A stretch of DNA of 64,000 nt from Rhodobium gokarnense (GTDB lineage Bacteria > Pseudomonadota > Alphaproteobacteria > Rhizobiales > Rhodobiaceae), in the NCBI RefSeq assembly GCF_025961475.1, contig NZ_JAOQNS010000015.1:24002-88001 (forward strand), written 5' to 3'. Each line of letters starts with the position of its first letter. Position 1 is the stretch's first letter. The notes beneath the pieces are model-generated. The model was not told the DNA's origin, did no database searches, and was given only the letters and a program-made list of their open reading frames with translations. A program made the translations under genes and the position numbers. Shown piece after piece: positions 1 through 7,988 of the stretch.

Positions 1-87
1 GCCTTCGAGAACCTCGGCGACACCTCGACGCTCGCCGATCCGGGCGTCGTCGAAGACCTCATCGAGAACCGCCAGAACCGGGCATAG
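1..87 (+). CDS. C-terminal fragment of an unidentified protein
   Basis: The window opens inside a reading frame that ends in TAG at 85-87. Only the last 28 residues are visible; they end in DLIENRQNRA, are acidic and hydrophilic and carry no motif I recognise. The frame is accepted as real because it is open from base 1, has codon use like its neighbours and is followed 38 bases later by a strong intrinsic terminator. Nothing can be said about function without the upstream sequence. Confidence 0.6.
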   Translation, partial: AFENLGDTSTLADPGVVEDLIENRQNRA

Positions 88-125
88 CCGGCGCGGAAGA
101 GTGTTAGGGAAACGCTGCAAGAAGA

Positions 126-158
126 AACGGCCGGGGGGGGGTCTCCGGCCGTTTTTTT
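126..158 (+). terminator. Intrinsic terminator of the gene that ends at 87
   Basis: A perfect 9-bp stem (AACGGCCGG at 126-134 pairing with CCGGCCGTT at 145-153) encloses a G-rich loop, and the T run extends to 158. The loop is unusual in containing most of a nine-G run. Confidence 0.85.
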
Positions 159-238
159 CAAAAGCCGCGTTGCCGGGTGGGAACAGGCCGCGTCCTTGGC
201 GAACGCCTGAACCTGCGAACGCCTACGTTCCATCTCCC

Positions 239-558
239 TGGATTGCTTCGCTCCGCTCGCAATGACGATTGCCCAGTGTTTTCAACGTCATTGCGAGGAG
301 GCCGCAAGGCCGACGCAGCAATCCAGCGGGCGTTTGCCGACGAACTGACGGTTCCTCGTGTGCAGTCCCCCTGCCCAAACCTCAGTCGTCACCCCGGCCC
401 CCGAGCCGGGGCCTAATGCCCGCATCGACACGGTATGCCGGTGGAAAACGGAAAGAAGCCATCGCGCGGACGTCGGCTGCGGCAGGACCCGAGGCGGCAT
501 ACCGCATCGAGACGGGCATTGGGTCGCGGCTCTCCGCTGCGCTGCGGCCGGGATGACG
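239..558 (+). repeat. Composite intergenic palindromic repeat, copy 1 (A unit then B unit)
   Basis: Two imperfect palindromes lie side by side. Unit A (239-325) has a left arm starting TGGATTGCTTCGCT and ending CGCAATGACG (239-267), and a right arm starting CGTCATTGCGAGGAGGCC and ending GCAATCCA (286-325). Unit B (387-558) starts CGTCACCCCGGCC, carries CGGTATGCCG at 431-440, has the opposing GGCATACCG near 496-504 and ends CCGGGATGACG. A 61-bp linker joins them and is similar to the linker of the copy at 20906-21222. No protein frame in this stretch is credible, and 559-636 shows nothing further. Confidence 0.75.
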
Positions 559-636
559 ACCGTGGGGTCGCGAACGGGCCGCGTGACCCGGCACTGCGGC
601 AAACCCAGCGCGCAAGGTGAACAACCGGCGCCGGCC

Positions 637-2061
637 CTACTCGGCTGCGTTGCGGTCGAAGCGCGCCCTGGCGAGGTCCGCGACGAGGTCCGGCAGGGTT
701 TCGGCCGAGGCGGAGCCGCGGTGGCGGTCCGGCGGCGGTTCGGTGCCGGGGGCGGCGTTCTCGAAGACGTCGTAGCTGGCGTTGCGCTCCAGGGCGAGGA
801 TGTCGCTTTGCTGGCGGTGGGCGCAGCCCTTGATGCAGCCGGAGACGTGGATGGTCAGCGGCTCGGGCAGGGGCGCGTCGCCGAGGGTTTTGGCGACCGC
901 CGCAAAGACGGCGCGGCCGTTCTCCTTGGTGTGGAGCCGGCCGCCCCGGCAGCCTTCGACGCCGCTGCAGGCGTAGAGCCGAATGCGCACGAAGGCCGGG
1001 TCGACGACGAAGCCGAGGCGGTCGGCCTCCGCCAGGAGAGCCTCTGCCGCGTCCGTGCGGACGGAGGGCAAAAAGACCGCGTGCCAGGGGGCGAGCCGCA
1101 GCGTGCCGTCGCCGTGGCGGTCGGCAAGGGCGGCAAGGTGCCGGGTCGTCGCCACATCGAGCCGGCCGACCGGAACGCCGAGGCCGCAGGAGACGAACCC
1201 GCTGCGGGCCTCCGGAACGATGCCGATGGAGGGATCGAAGACCGGGAGCGGGTCGGCCACGGCGGCGCGCTCTAGCGGGATTTCGGCGAAGTCCTCCAGC
1301 CTTTCGACGATGGTCTCCACCGGTACCGTCTTGATCAGCCGCCTGATCCGGTTCTCGTAGGGACCGCCGAGGGCAAGGGCGAGCCGGACGGCGGCGGCTG
1401 TCGGCTGCTTCCAGGTCTTCGCGCCGACGCCGTAAGCGGCAAGGCCCCTCGGCAGCGGCGACTGGGCTTCCGCGGCAAGCGCGATGGCGGCGCGGGCGGC
1501 GGCGATCGCCAGCAGCGGTGCGGTCTCTTCGGATGCGACGAGTTCCGTCGGCGTGCCCGCAAGGGTCAGGCGGAAGCGGATGCCGCTCGCGGCGCGCTCC
1601 GCAACGAGGCCGATGTCGTGGGCAAGGCCGGCAACGCCGCTCGCCCCGCCATTGTCGACGACGAAGCCGACTTCGGAACTGAGGCTTTTGAGCGCCGGGC
1701 GCGCCTGGATCGCCGCATCGAGCGCCTCAACGAGTCCGCGCGTGTCGCACAGCGCGTCCGGGTCGCGGCCGTCGAGCGGGTCGGCGACGATGTTGCGGAT
1801 GCGGTCGGCCCAGGCGGCCTTGGGAAGAAGTCCGGCGCCGCCGAGATGGGTCTTCAGGACGTCGAAGGTGATGTCGTGGAGGCCGCGGACCTGCAGGTTC
1901 GCCCGGTTGGTGAGGTCGATGAGGCCGCTGCCGAGATCGCCGGCAAGGGCCGCGACCGCGCGCAACTGGTCGGCCGTCACCGCGCCGCCGGGAAGGCGGA
2001 TGCGGATCATCGGCCCGTCCTTCATATGGGCGATGTAGAGGCAGCCGGGGGTCTTGGCCAT
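637..2061 (-). CDS. cobG: Precorrin-3B synthase-like protein (nitrite/sulfite reductase family)
   Basis: Predicted 474 aa. It has the duplicated half-domain layout of the siroheme/4Fe-4S reductase family: an N-terminal ferredoxin-reductase-like half beginning near the start (RIRLPGGAVTADQLRAVAAL), then a second half that ends in the cluster ligands CSGVEGC and SGCIKGCAH (Cx5C then Cx3C). CobG of the aerobic cobalamin route uses O2 to convert precorrin-3A to precorrin-3B; the length and the lack of a typical nitrite reductase N-terminus favour CobG, but a related siroheme reductase is not excluded. The ATG at 2061 is the only good start in frame, since the frame remains open upstream without a suitable start codon nearby. 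It follows the CopD-like gene by 26 bases and is probably co-transcribed with it. No other cob gene is in the window. Confidence 0.75.
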   Translation of the reverse strand: MAKTPGCLYIAHMKDGPMIRIRLPGGAVTADQLRAVAALAGDLGSGLIDLTNRANLQVRGLHDITFDVLKTHLGGAGLLPKAAWADRIRNIVADPLDGRDPDALCDTRGLVEALDAAIQARPALKSLSSEVGFVVDNGGASGVAGLAHDIGLVAERAASGIRFRLTLAGTPTELVASEETAPLLAIAAARAAIALAAEAQSPLPRGLAAYGVGAKTWKQPTAAAVRLALALGGPYENRIRRLIKTVPVETIVERLEDFAEIPLERAAVADPLPVFDPSIGIVPEARSGFVSCGLGVPVGRLDVATTRHLAALADRHGDGTLRLAPWHAVFLPSVRTDAAEALLAEADRLGFVVDPAFVRIRLYACSGVEGCRGGRLHTKENGRAVFAAVAKTLGDAPLPEPLTIHVSGCIKGCAHRQQSDILALERNASYDVFENAAPGTEPPPDRHRGSASAETLPDLVADLARARFDRNAAE

Positions 2062-2087
2062 GTCGGCGTCGGGGAAGTCGTTGGGGT

Positions 2088-2561
2088 CTAGAACAGCATA
2101 CCGTGACTGCCGGCGACCGCACCCGAAATCGTGATGAGACCGAGTGTCAAAAGGACCCAGTGCAGGCGCCGGATCAGCCGGAACGTCGCTTCGGGCCGGT
2201 CTTTTGCCGCGCTCTGAAACCAGCGGTGGAGGAAGAGCGGCTCGGCGACGAACAGCATGACGGAAAAGACCAGCCACACCGCGACCATGGCATGCATCCA
2301 CCAGAAGGCGGGATCGAGAAACCGGTCCCAGAGGTCCCAGGCCCAGGCCATGTAGAGGCCGGACAGGCCGACGAGCAGCGTCGTCGCCCGCGCCTGCCAG
2401 GCAAAGCGGCCCTCGATCTCCTCGAAGAAGGCGACGCGCTCCTCGGCCGACTTGAAGCGCAGGACCGCCGGCAACAGGATGGTGGTGACGAAGGCGACGC
2501 CGCCGATCCACAGGACGACGCCGACGACATGGAGCGCGCGGGCGATCGCCATATCGTCCAT
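2088..2561 (-). CDS. Four-helix membrane protein, CopD-like
   Basis: Predicted 157 aa with about four membrane helices (near residues 8-30, 56-75, 82-107 and 132-152). The first helix, with the pattern ALHVVGVVLWIGGVAF, resembles the CopD/YcnJ membrane domain, a family linked to copper import and to heme-containing membrane proteins. Histidines sit in or next to helices 1, 3 and 4 and could bind a metal or heme; that is inference. The start at 2561 is set by a strong ribosome binding site (AAAGGAGG, six bases upstream). An FNR/FixK-like palindrome lies about 70 bases upstream and cobG follows 26 bases downstream, so the two genes look like a small unit of their own within the leftward array. 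Confidence 0.7.
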   Translation of the reverse strand: MDDMAIARALHVVGVVLWIGGVAFVTTILLPAVLRFKSAEERVAFFEEIEGRFAWQARATTLLVGLSGLYMAWAWDLWDRFLDPAFWWMHAMVAVWLVFSVMLFVAEPLFLHRWFQSAAKDRPEATFRLIRRLHWVLLTLGLITISGAVAGSHGMLF

Positions 2562-2630
2562 GGCGGGCCTCCTTTGCGAGGGAAACGATGATCGTTCGCA
2601 AAGGCATGACACGGGCAGAGCCGGCGCCCC

Positions 2631-2644
2631 TTGACTGTCGTCAA
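2631..2644. promoter_or_regulatory. FNR/FixK-like operator upstream of the CopD-like gene and cobG
   Basis: TTGACTGTCGTCAA is a palindrome of the FNR/FixK/Dnr class (TTGA-N6-TCAA, here TTGAC-N4-GTCAA). It lies in the 120-base gap between the DUF6614-like gene and the CopD-like gene, 70 bases before the latter's start. Binding is inferred from the motif only. Confidence 0.45.
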
Positions 2645-2681
2645 GTCGCGCGGAGGCCGGGCAGGGGTCAGGATCGACGGC

Positions 2682-3032
2682 TCAGAATTTCTCTTCGCCG
2701 CGCTGGCGGTGAGGGTCGGGGAAGTCGCGGTAGAGCGCGAAGGTGGCCTTCTCGACCATGGAATTGACCGAAAAGTGCCGGGCCTCGACCGTGCCGTCGC
2801 GGCGGGAGACGAGGGCGAAGGCGGCATCGAGCTGGGCGAGGCCTTCGACCTCGATGGCGATGTGGAATTCGCCGAGGTCCTTCGGCGCAAGGCCGAGCTT
2901 GCGCCGCATCAACCGCCAGCCGGCGATCCTGCCGTCGGCCTTCAGGCCGTCCAGGAACGTCGCCAGATTGTCGGCAAAGGCAACGTCCGAGGCGCCCGGC
3001 TTCAGGTCGATGAAGCAGTGATAGACATCCAT
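2682..3032 (-). CDS. Small conserved protein, DUF6614-like
   Basis: Predicted 116 aa starting MDVYHCFIDLKPGASDV and ending FPDPHRQRGEEKF. I recall this pattern as a small alphaproteobacterial family of unknown function (DUF6614), with conserved EFHI and NSMV segments; the assignment is from memory. The size and the repeated beta-alpha pattern suggest a dimeric alpha-beta barrel fold similar to the YciI-type protein two genes upstream, but this is a guess. The frame extends upstream, but the ATG at 3032 gives the family-like N-terminus. It lies 38 bases after the EVE gene and is probably in the same transcript. Confidence 0.65.
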   Translation of the reverse strand: MDVYHCFIDLKPGASDVAFADNLATFLDGLKADGRIAGWRLMRRKLGLAPKDLGEFHIAIEVEGLAQLDAAFALVSRRDGTVEARHFSVNSMVEKATFALYRDFPDPHRQRGEEKF

Positions 3033-3070
3033 CGGCGCCCTTTCCGGACGGACCACCCGCGAAAAGGCCG

Positions 3071-3508
3071 TCAGAGCGGCTTCAGGGTTTCCGGGTCGAT
3101 GCCGCCCATGCGGCAGATGCGGTCCCACTCCTCCGGCTCGACGGGCTGCACGGAGAGCCGCGAGTTCTTGGCCAGCACCATGTTCTCCAGCTCCGGCGTT
3201 CCCTTGACGTCGTCGAGGGAGACCGGCGTCTTCAGCGGCGCCAGGGCGCGCACGTCAACGCAGTGCCAGCGCTCGTCGTCGGTGGTGGAGTCCGGATGCG
3301 CCTCGGCCGAGACCTCGACGACGCCGACGATCTTCTTCTCGTTGACCGAGTGGTAGAAGAAGCCGCGCTCGCCGAGCTTCATGGCCTGCATGTTGTTGCG
3401 GGCCTGGTAGTTGCGGACGCCGTCCCATTGCTCGCCCGCATCACCCTTCTTCACCTGGTCGTCCCACGACCAGGTGCCCGGCTCGGATTTGAACAGCCAG
3501 TAGGCCAT
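3071..3508 (-). CDS. EVE domain protein
   Basis: Predicted 145 aa, almost entirely one EVE domain (PUA-like fold). It begins MAYWLFKSEPGTWSWDDQ, the usual N-terminus of the family, and carries WDGVRNYQARNNM and GFFYHS further on. EVE domains bind modified nucleotides such as 5-methylcytosine or hypermodified bases in DNA or RNA; the role of this housekeeping-type bacterial member is unknown. The start codon lies one base after the stop codon of the YciI gene, so the two are probably translated in a coupled way. The same neighbours (tsaD, gpsA, YciI) are common in related bacteria. Confidence 0.88.
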   Translation of the reverse strand: MAYWLFKSEPGTWSWDDQVKKGDAGEQWDGVRNYQARNNMQAMKLGERGFFYHSVNEKKIVGVVEVSAEAHPDSTTDDERWHCVDVRALAPLKTPVSLDDVKGTPELENMVLAKNSRLSVQPVEPEEWDRICRMGGIDPETLKPL

Positions 3509-3509
3509 G

Positions 3510-3797
3510 TCAGCAATCCGGGTTCTTGACCGCCCAGCTCCACGGCCGGATTTCCACATGCTCGAAGAGGCCGGCGCGCTCATACGGGTCCTCTTCGGAA
3601 ACGGCAAGGGCTTCCTGGCGGTTGGAGGCCTCGATGATGATCAGGCTGCCGGACGGGGTGCCGTCGTCGTCGAGGAAGGGGCCGGCCGCCTTCAGCTTGC
3701 TGCCGAGGGCGTCGAGATAGGCGAGGTGGTCGGGGCGGGTGTTGGCCCGCAAATCGGTCATGTGCGGCTTGTCGGTGCAGATGAGCGCGTAAAGCAT
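3510..3797 (-). CDS. YciI family protein
   Basis: Predicted 95 aa with the YCII-related fold (dimeric alpha-beta barrel). It starts MLYALICTDKP, has the conserved RPDHLAYLD segment and the SEEDPYERAGLFEHVEIRPW stretch in which the Asp before Pro and Tyr is the usual conserved residue. The biochemical function of the family is largely unknown. It stands 132 bases after gpsA and one base before the EVE gene. A well-formed hairpin at 3831-3873 lies between gpsA and this gene. Confidence 0.85.
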   Translation of the reverse strand: MLYALICTDKPHMTDLRANTRPDHLAYLDALGSKLKAAGPFLDDDGTPSGSLIIIEASNRQEALAVSEEDPYERAGLFEHVEIRPWSWAVKNPDC

Positions 3798-3830
3798 AAA
3801 GGTCTCCCGGAGGCATTTTTGGTAAGGGGC

Positions 3831-3873
3831 GGGTGCCCTGAAATCTCGGCGGCGGAGATTAGGCGGGGCACCC
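3831..3873. other. Two-part stem-loop between gpsA and the YciI gene
   Basis: GGGTGCCC at 3831-3838 pairs with GGGCACCC at 3866-3873, and AATCTC at 3842-3847 pairs with GAGATT at 3855-3860. No T run follows on either strand, so it is not a classical terminator. In a leftward transcript it would lie 3' of gpsA and could be a stability or processing element. Confidence 0.4.
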
Positions 3874-3929
3874 CGTCGCGTCTAGTGCGGCGGGCCGAGA
3901 AAAACCGAATATGACGGGAAATCTCGCCG

Positions 3930-4931
3930 CTATGCCTCTTCGCGCTTGAGGGGCCGGCGCATCAGCCGCTCGATGGCGGCATCGAGGCGGAGGCGGCCTT
4001 CGACGATTTCGGCAACGACCTCGGTGATCGGCATGTCGATGGCCTCGCGCCGGGCAAGGTCGCGGGCGATCAGCGCGGTCATCGCTCCCTCGGCGAGCGG
4101 ACGGCCCCTCGCAAGGAGGTCGGCGACGGCCGCGCCCTCGCCGATGCCGATGCCGAAGGCGTAGTTGCGGGACTGGACGCTGGAGCAGGTCAGCATCAGG
4201 TCGCCGAGGCCGGACAGGCCCATCAGGGTCTCCGCCTCCGCGCCGCGACGGCGCGCGAAACGGCGGATTTCCGCAAAGCCGCGGGCAATGAGGGCGGCTT
4301 CGGCGCTCTTGCCGAGCCGCGCGCCGGCAACGGCGCCGGCACCGATCGCCAGCACGTTCTTCAGGGCGCCGCCGATTTCAACCCCGACAAGGTCGGTCGC
4401 GGCATAGGGCCGGAACGCGGGCGCGGAGAGGCTGTCCGCGATGGCATCGGCCAGGGCGCCGTCGGCGCTTGCGATGGTCACCGCCGTCGGCAGGCCTCGT
4501 GCCACGTCGCTCGCAAAGCTCGGCCCGGAGAGCGCCGCCGGGCGGGCTTGCGGCAGTTCCTCGACAAGCACCTCGCTCATCAGCCGGCCGGTCGACCGTT
4601 CGATGCCCTTGGCGCAGAGGACGACGGGCGTACCGCTTGCGACCAGCGGCTGAAGGTCGCGGAGGACAGCGCGCAGGGTCTGGGCCGGCGTGACGAGGAG
4701 GAGAAGGTCGGCGGAGGCGGCTTCGGAAAGGTCGATGGTCCCGGAGATCGGTTCCTTGAAGGGGATGCCCGGCAGGTAGCGCGGATTGCCGTTGCCGGCG
4801 TTGACGGACGCGACGGTCTCGGCGTCGCGGCCCCAGAGGATTGCCTTCCTGCCGGCGCGGCTGGCGACGAGGGCAAGGGCGCTGCCCCAGGCGCCGGCGC
4901 CGATGATGCCGATGGTGTCGAAGGTTTCCAT
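3930..4931 (-). CDS. gpsA: Glycerol-3-phosphate dehydrogenase [NAD(P)+]
   Basis: Predicted 333 aa, the usual size. It reduces dihydroxyacetone phosphate to sn-glycerol 3-phosphate for phospholipid synthesis in the cytoplasm. The N-terminal Rossmann motif GAGAWGSALA, the segment VLCAKGIE, the GPSFA motif and the C-terminal catalytic region with EIGGALKNVLAIGAG and GLSGLGDLMLTC are all present. The ATG at 4931 has a GAGGG ribosome binding site and gives the expected N-terminus; an alternative GTG at 4943 overlaps the tsaD stop codon by four bases. Either start implies translational coupling to tsaD. Confidence 0.95.
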   Translation of the reverse strand: METFDTIGIIGAGAWGSALALVASRAGRKAILWGRDAETVASVNAGNGNPRYLPGIPFKEPISGTIDLSEAASADLLLLVTPAQTLRAVLRDLQPLVASGTPVVLCAKGIERSTGRLMSEVLVEELPQARPAALSGPSFASDVARGLPTAVTIASADGALADAIADSLSAPAFRPYAATDLVGVEIGGALKNVLAIGAGAVAGARLGKSAEAALIARGFAEIRRFARRRGAEAETLMGLSGLGDLMLTCSSVQSRNYAFGIGIGEGAAVADLLARGRPLAEGAMTALIARDLARREAIDMPITEVVAEIVEGRLRLDAAIERLMRRPLKREEA

Positions 4932-4939
4932 GGCCGCCC

Positions 4940-6016
4940 TCACACCTTCGCGCCGAGCCGGCCGGAGCCGACCAGCGGTGAGGCGTTTTCATCGAGCGGC
5001 CAGCGGGCGCGGGCGGCAAAGCCGAGCGGATCGGTCTCGCCGCGGGAAAGCCGTTCGGCACCGGCCCAGGCGATCATGGCGCCGTTGTCGGTGCAAAGCT
5101 TCGGCGGCAGCGCCAGGAAAGTGGCGCCGGCGGTCTCGGCCACCTCGGTGAGGACGGCGCGCAGCACACCGTTCGAGGCAACGCCGCCGGCTGCGGCGAA
5201 GCCGATGGGCCAGCCGGGGAATTCCTCGGCAAAGCGCTTCAGCGCCGCGGTGAGTTTCTTGCGGACGACGTCGGCGACGGCGCCTTGGAAGGCGGCACAG
5301 ATATCGGCGACGTCCTGATCAGTCAGCGGGGCGACGCCCTTTGCCGCAAGCCTGACGGCAGTCTTGAGGCCCGCAAAGGAGAAATCGAGGCCCGGGCGGT
5401 CGATCAGCGGGCGCGGCAGATCGAAGCGCTTGGCGTCGCCCGTGCGTGCCGCCTTTTCCACTTCCGGGCCGCCGGGATAGGCAAGGCCGAGCAGTTTCGC
5501 GGTCTTGTCGAAGGCCTCGCCGAGGGCATCGTCGATGGTCGTGCCCCAGCGCTCGTAGTGGCCGACGTCGCGCACCAGCAGGATCTGGGTGTGGCCGCCG
5601 GAGACAAGGAACATCAGGTACGGAAAGGCAAGCTCGCCGACGAGGCGCGGGGTCAGCGCGTGGGCGGCCAGGTGATTGACGGCAATCAGCGGTTTTCCGC
5701 TCGCCGCCGCGATCGCCTTTGCCGTCGTCAGGCCGACGAGGAGGCCGCCGACAAGGCCCGGCCCGGCGGTGGCGGCGATGCCGGAAAGGTCCCGGAACCC
5801 GGCGTCGGCCTCCGCCATGGCCGTCTCGATGATGCGGTCGAGGGCCTCCACATGGGCGCGCGCGGCGATCTCCGGCACGACGCCGCCGAAGACGGCATGG
5901 GCCTCGATCTGGCTCCAGACGACGTCCGAAAGAATGGTGCCGCGCCCCTCGGCATCCCGGTGGACGACGGCCGCAGCCGTCTCGTCGCAGCTCGTCTCGA
6001 TGCCAAGCACGATCAT
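4940..6016 (-). CDS. tsaD: tRNA N6-threonylcarbamoyladenosine transferase TsaD
   Basis: Predicted 358 aa. It transfers the threonylcarbamoyl group from TC-AMP to A37 of tRNAs that read ANN codons, working with TsaB, TsaE and TsaC. The family start [18 protein letters not shown], the metal-binding HLAAH motif, the ASKH-fold segment [12 protein letters not shown] and a late [11 protein letters not shown] are all visible. A longer frame from a TTG at 6037 is open, but the ATG at 6016 matches the family N-terminus. It is divergent from hemC, with a 159-base shared promoter region. Confidence 0.97.
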   Translation of the reverse strand: MIVLGIETSCDETAAAVVHRDAEGRGTILSDVVWSQIEAHAVFGGVVPEIAARAHVEALDRIIETAMAEADAGFRDLSGIAATAGPGLVGGLLVGLTTAKAIAAASGKPLIAVNHLAAHALTPRLVGELAFPYLMFLVSGGHTQILLVRDVGHYERWGTTIDDALGEAFDKTAKLLGLAYPGGPEVEKAARTGDAKRFDLPRPLIDRPGLDFSFAGLKTAVRLAAKGVAPLTDQDVADICAAFQGAVADVVRKKLTAALKRFAEEFPGWPIGFAAAGGVASNGVLRAVLTEVAETAGATFLALPPKLCTDNGAMIAWAGAERLSRGETDPLGFAARARWPLDENASPLVGSGRLGAKV

Positions 6017-6048
6017 AAGGGCTTTTCCGTGCGGCAAACTGTAGGCAA

Positions 6049-6077
6049 TTGACGGGTCCTGACCCTCAGCTTATCAC
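6049..6077 (+). promoter_or_regulatory. Candidate sigma-70 promoter for hemC
   Basis: TTGACG at 6049-6054 and TATCAC at 6072-6077 are separated by 17 bases, in the tsaD-hemC divergent gap about 100 bases upstream of the preferred hemC start. The call is based only on consensus and spacing. Confidence 0.4.
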
Positions 6078-6175
6078 CATAGCCCGTCCGGGCGTCGGTG
6101 GTCGATCCTGCCATGATCGCCGCCCGTCCCGGCGCGATCGCGTATCCCCGAGGCCGTAACTCCGGATCGAGACTA

Positions 6176-7102
6176 TTGCAAACGAAACCTGTGCGAATTG
6201 GTACCCGAGGCAGCGCTCTGGCGCTCGCCCAGGCCCATGAGACCCGCGACCGCATCCAGGCCGCCCATGGCGATGCCGCGCCGGAGATCGAGATCGTCGT
6301 CATCAAGACGACGGGCGATGCCATCCTCGACCGGCCGCTGTCGGAAGCCGGCGGCAAGGGCCTTTTCACCAAGGAAATCGAGGAAGCGCTGCTCGACAAG
6401 CGCATCGATCTTGCGGTCCACTCGGCCAAGGACATGCCGACGGTGCTGCCGGACGGGCTGGCGCTGACCGCCTTCCTGCCGCGCGAGGACGTGCGCGACG
6501 CCTTCATCAGCCCGAAGGCAAAGACGCTGATGGAGCTGCCCGAGGGCGCCGTCGTCGGCTCCTCGTCGCTCAGGCGCCAGTCGCTGATCAAGCGGCTGAG
6601 GCCGGACATCGATGTGGTCACCTTCCGCGGCAACGTGCAAAGCCGGCTGAAGAAGCTGGAAGACGGCGTCGTCGACGCGACGCTCCTTGCCAATGCCGGC
6701 CTCCGGCGCCTCGGCATGGCCCACATCATCACCTCGCTGATCGAGCTGGAGGACTTCCTGCCGGCCGTCGGCCAGGGCGCGATCACCATCGAGTCCCGGA
6801 TCGAGGACCAGGAGACCCTGGCGCTGCTCGCCCCGATCCACGATGCGGACACGGCGGTGGCGCTCGGCGCGGAACGGGCGTTCCTCTTTGAGCTCGACGG
6901 CTCCTGCCGCACGCCGATCGCCGGCCATGCGACGCTGAAGGACGGCACCCTGTCGTTCAAGGGCATGATCCTGAAGACCGACGGCTCGGAGGTCCACGAC
7001 ATCGCCCGCGAGGGCCCGGTCGTCGACGCCGTCGCCATCGGCGCCGAATGCGGCCGGATCCTGAAGGAGCGCGGCGGACCGGACTTCTTCGCCCACCTTT
7101 GA
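6176..7102 (+). CDS. hemC: Hydroxymethylbilane synthase (porphobilinogen deaminase)
   Basis: Predicted 308 aa from a TTG start. It polymerises four porphobilinogens into hydroxymethylbilane in tetrapyrrole synthesis. Visible are [14 protein letters not shown] at the N-terminus, the catalytic-loop segment [19 protein letters not shown], and the dipyrromethane cofactor cysteine in [13 protein letters not shown]. The TTG at 6176 gives an N-terminus like that of related proteins and the normal length; an ATG at 6113 and a GTG at 6098 in the same frame would add about 20 to 26 residues without family character. It is followed 33 bases later by hemD, so the two form a tetrapyrrole operon that continues into the mitofilin gene. 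Confidence 0.95.
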   Translation: MQTKPVRIGTRGSALALAQAHETRDRIQAAHGDAAPEIEIVVIKTTGDAILDRPLSEAGGKGLFTKEIEEALLDKRIDLAVHSAKDMPTVLPDGLALTAFLPREDVRDAFISPKAKTLMELPEGAVVGSSSLRRQSLIKRLRPDIDVVTFRGNVQSRLKKLEDGVVDATLLANAGLRRLGMAHIITSLIELEDFLPAVGQGAITIESRIEDQETLALLAPIHDADTAVALGAERAFLFELDGSCRTPIAGHATLKDGTLSFKGMILKTDGSEVHDIAREGPVVDAVAIGAECGRILKERGGPDFFAHL

Positions 7103-7135
7103 CGGCGTCCGCCGGCCGTCTTTAAGGTCGTGCCC

Positions 7136-7858
7136 ATGCGCTTCCTCGTCACCCGGCCGGAACCCGGCGCCAGCGAGACCGCCCGCCAGCTTGCCGACCT
7201 CGGTCACGAGGCGCTGGTGGATTCCCTCATGCATGTGGTGTTCGACGCCGAGGTGCCGATCGCCCTTGAAGGCCTCTCCGCAGTGTTGGTGACCAGCGCC
7301 AACGGCATCAGGGCGCTCGCCGAACGGGCCGATTTTTCCGCCATTTCCGCTGTGCCGCTCTTCGCCGTCGGCGCGTCGACGGCAAGCCTTGCCCGCGAGG
7401 CCGGCTTTGCCGGGGCCTTTTCGGCCGACGGCGCCGTCGACGACCTTGTCGGTCTCGTCTCCGCGCGCCTCGACCCGGCTTGCGGCACCCTCGTCTATGC
7501 GGCGGGTGCGGAGCGGACCGGCGATCTTGACGGCAAATGCCGGGCCAAAGGGTTCTCCGTGGCGGTGGCGGAGGTCTATCGCACCGTCGTCAAGACGGCC
7601 TTCAACCCGGAGACGATTGCCGGGTTCAGGACGAAAAGCCTCGACGGTGCGCTGATTTATTCGGCCCGCACGGCCGATGCCTTCGTTGCGGCGGTGCGAC
7701 AAAACAGCCTCGCAGAGGCATTAAAAACACTGCCCCTCTATGCCATCTCGGCCAAGGCCGCGGCCCCGCTTACCGCGGCAGGCTTTGAAAAAATAGCGAT
7801 CCCGGCCCGTCCCGACGGGGCCGATTTGCTGGGGTTGCTGCCGAAAAACAGCGACTGA
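7136..7858 (+). CDS. hemD: Uroporphyrinogen-III synthase
   Basis: Predicted 240 aa. It cyclises hydroxymethylbilane to uroporphyrinogen III with inversion of ring D. The sequence is divergent, as is normal for HemD, but it shows the typical start MRFLVTRPEPGASETA, LVTSANGIRAL and the later ALIYSARTADAF segment in the second domain. Position directly after hemC supports the call. The ATG at 7136 has a TAAGG motif eight bases upstream. The mitofilin gene follows after 130 bases. Confidence 0.92.
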   Translation: MRFLVTRPEPGASETARQLADLGHEALVDSLMHVVFDAEVPIALEGLSAVLVTSANGIRALAERADFSAISAVPLFAVGASTASLAREAGFAGAFSADGAVDDLVGLVSARLDPACGTLVYAAGAERTGDLDGKCRAKGFSVAVAEVYRTVVKTAFNPETIAGFRTKSLDGALIYSARTADAFVAAVRQNSLAEALKTLPLYAISAKAAAPLTAAGFEKIAIPARPDGADLLGLLPKNSD

Positions 7859-7988
7859 AGGCCACATTGCGGCAAAGTCGAACCGCAATGGGTGTTCTCC
7901 CAATGCAATGAAGCCGGTATAACTGAAGCATACCCGCGGTCCGGGGGCAGACCGTCGGGTGATCGCCCACGCTTACCAGAGGAGTTGC

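Noticed and set aside
358..1275. Plus-strand frame running from the first repeat into the cobG region
   Set aside because: It reads through palindromic repeats and then antisense to cobG, with no ribosome binding site and no protein-like composition.
637..2607. A 656-residue minus-strand frame joining cobG and the CopD-like gene
   Set aside because: The upstream third is the CopD-like gene read in another frame; the real genes have their own start sites, and a strong ribosome binding site at 2568-2575 sets the CopD-like start.
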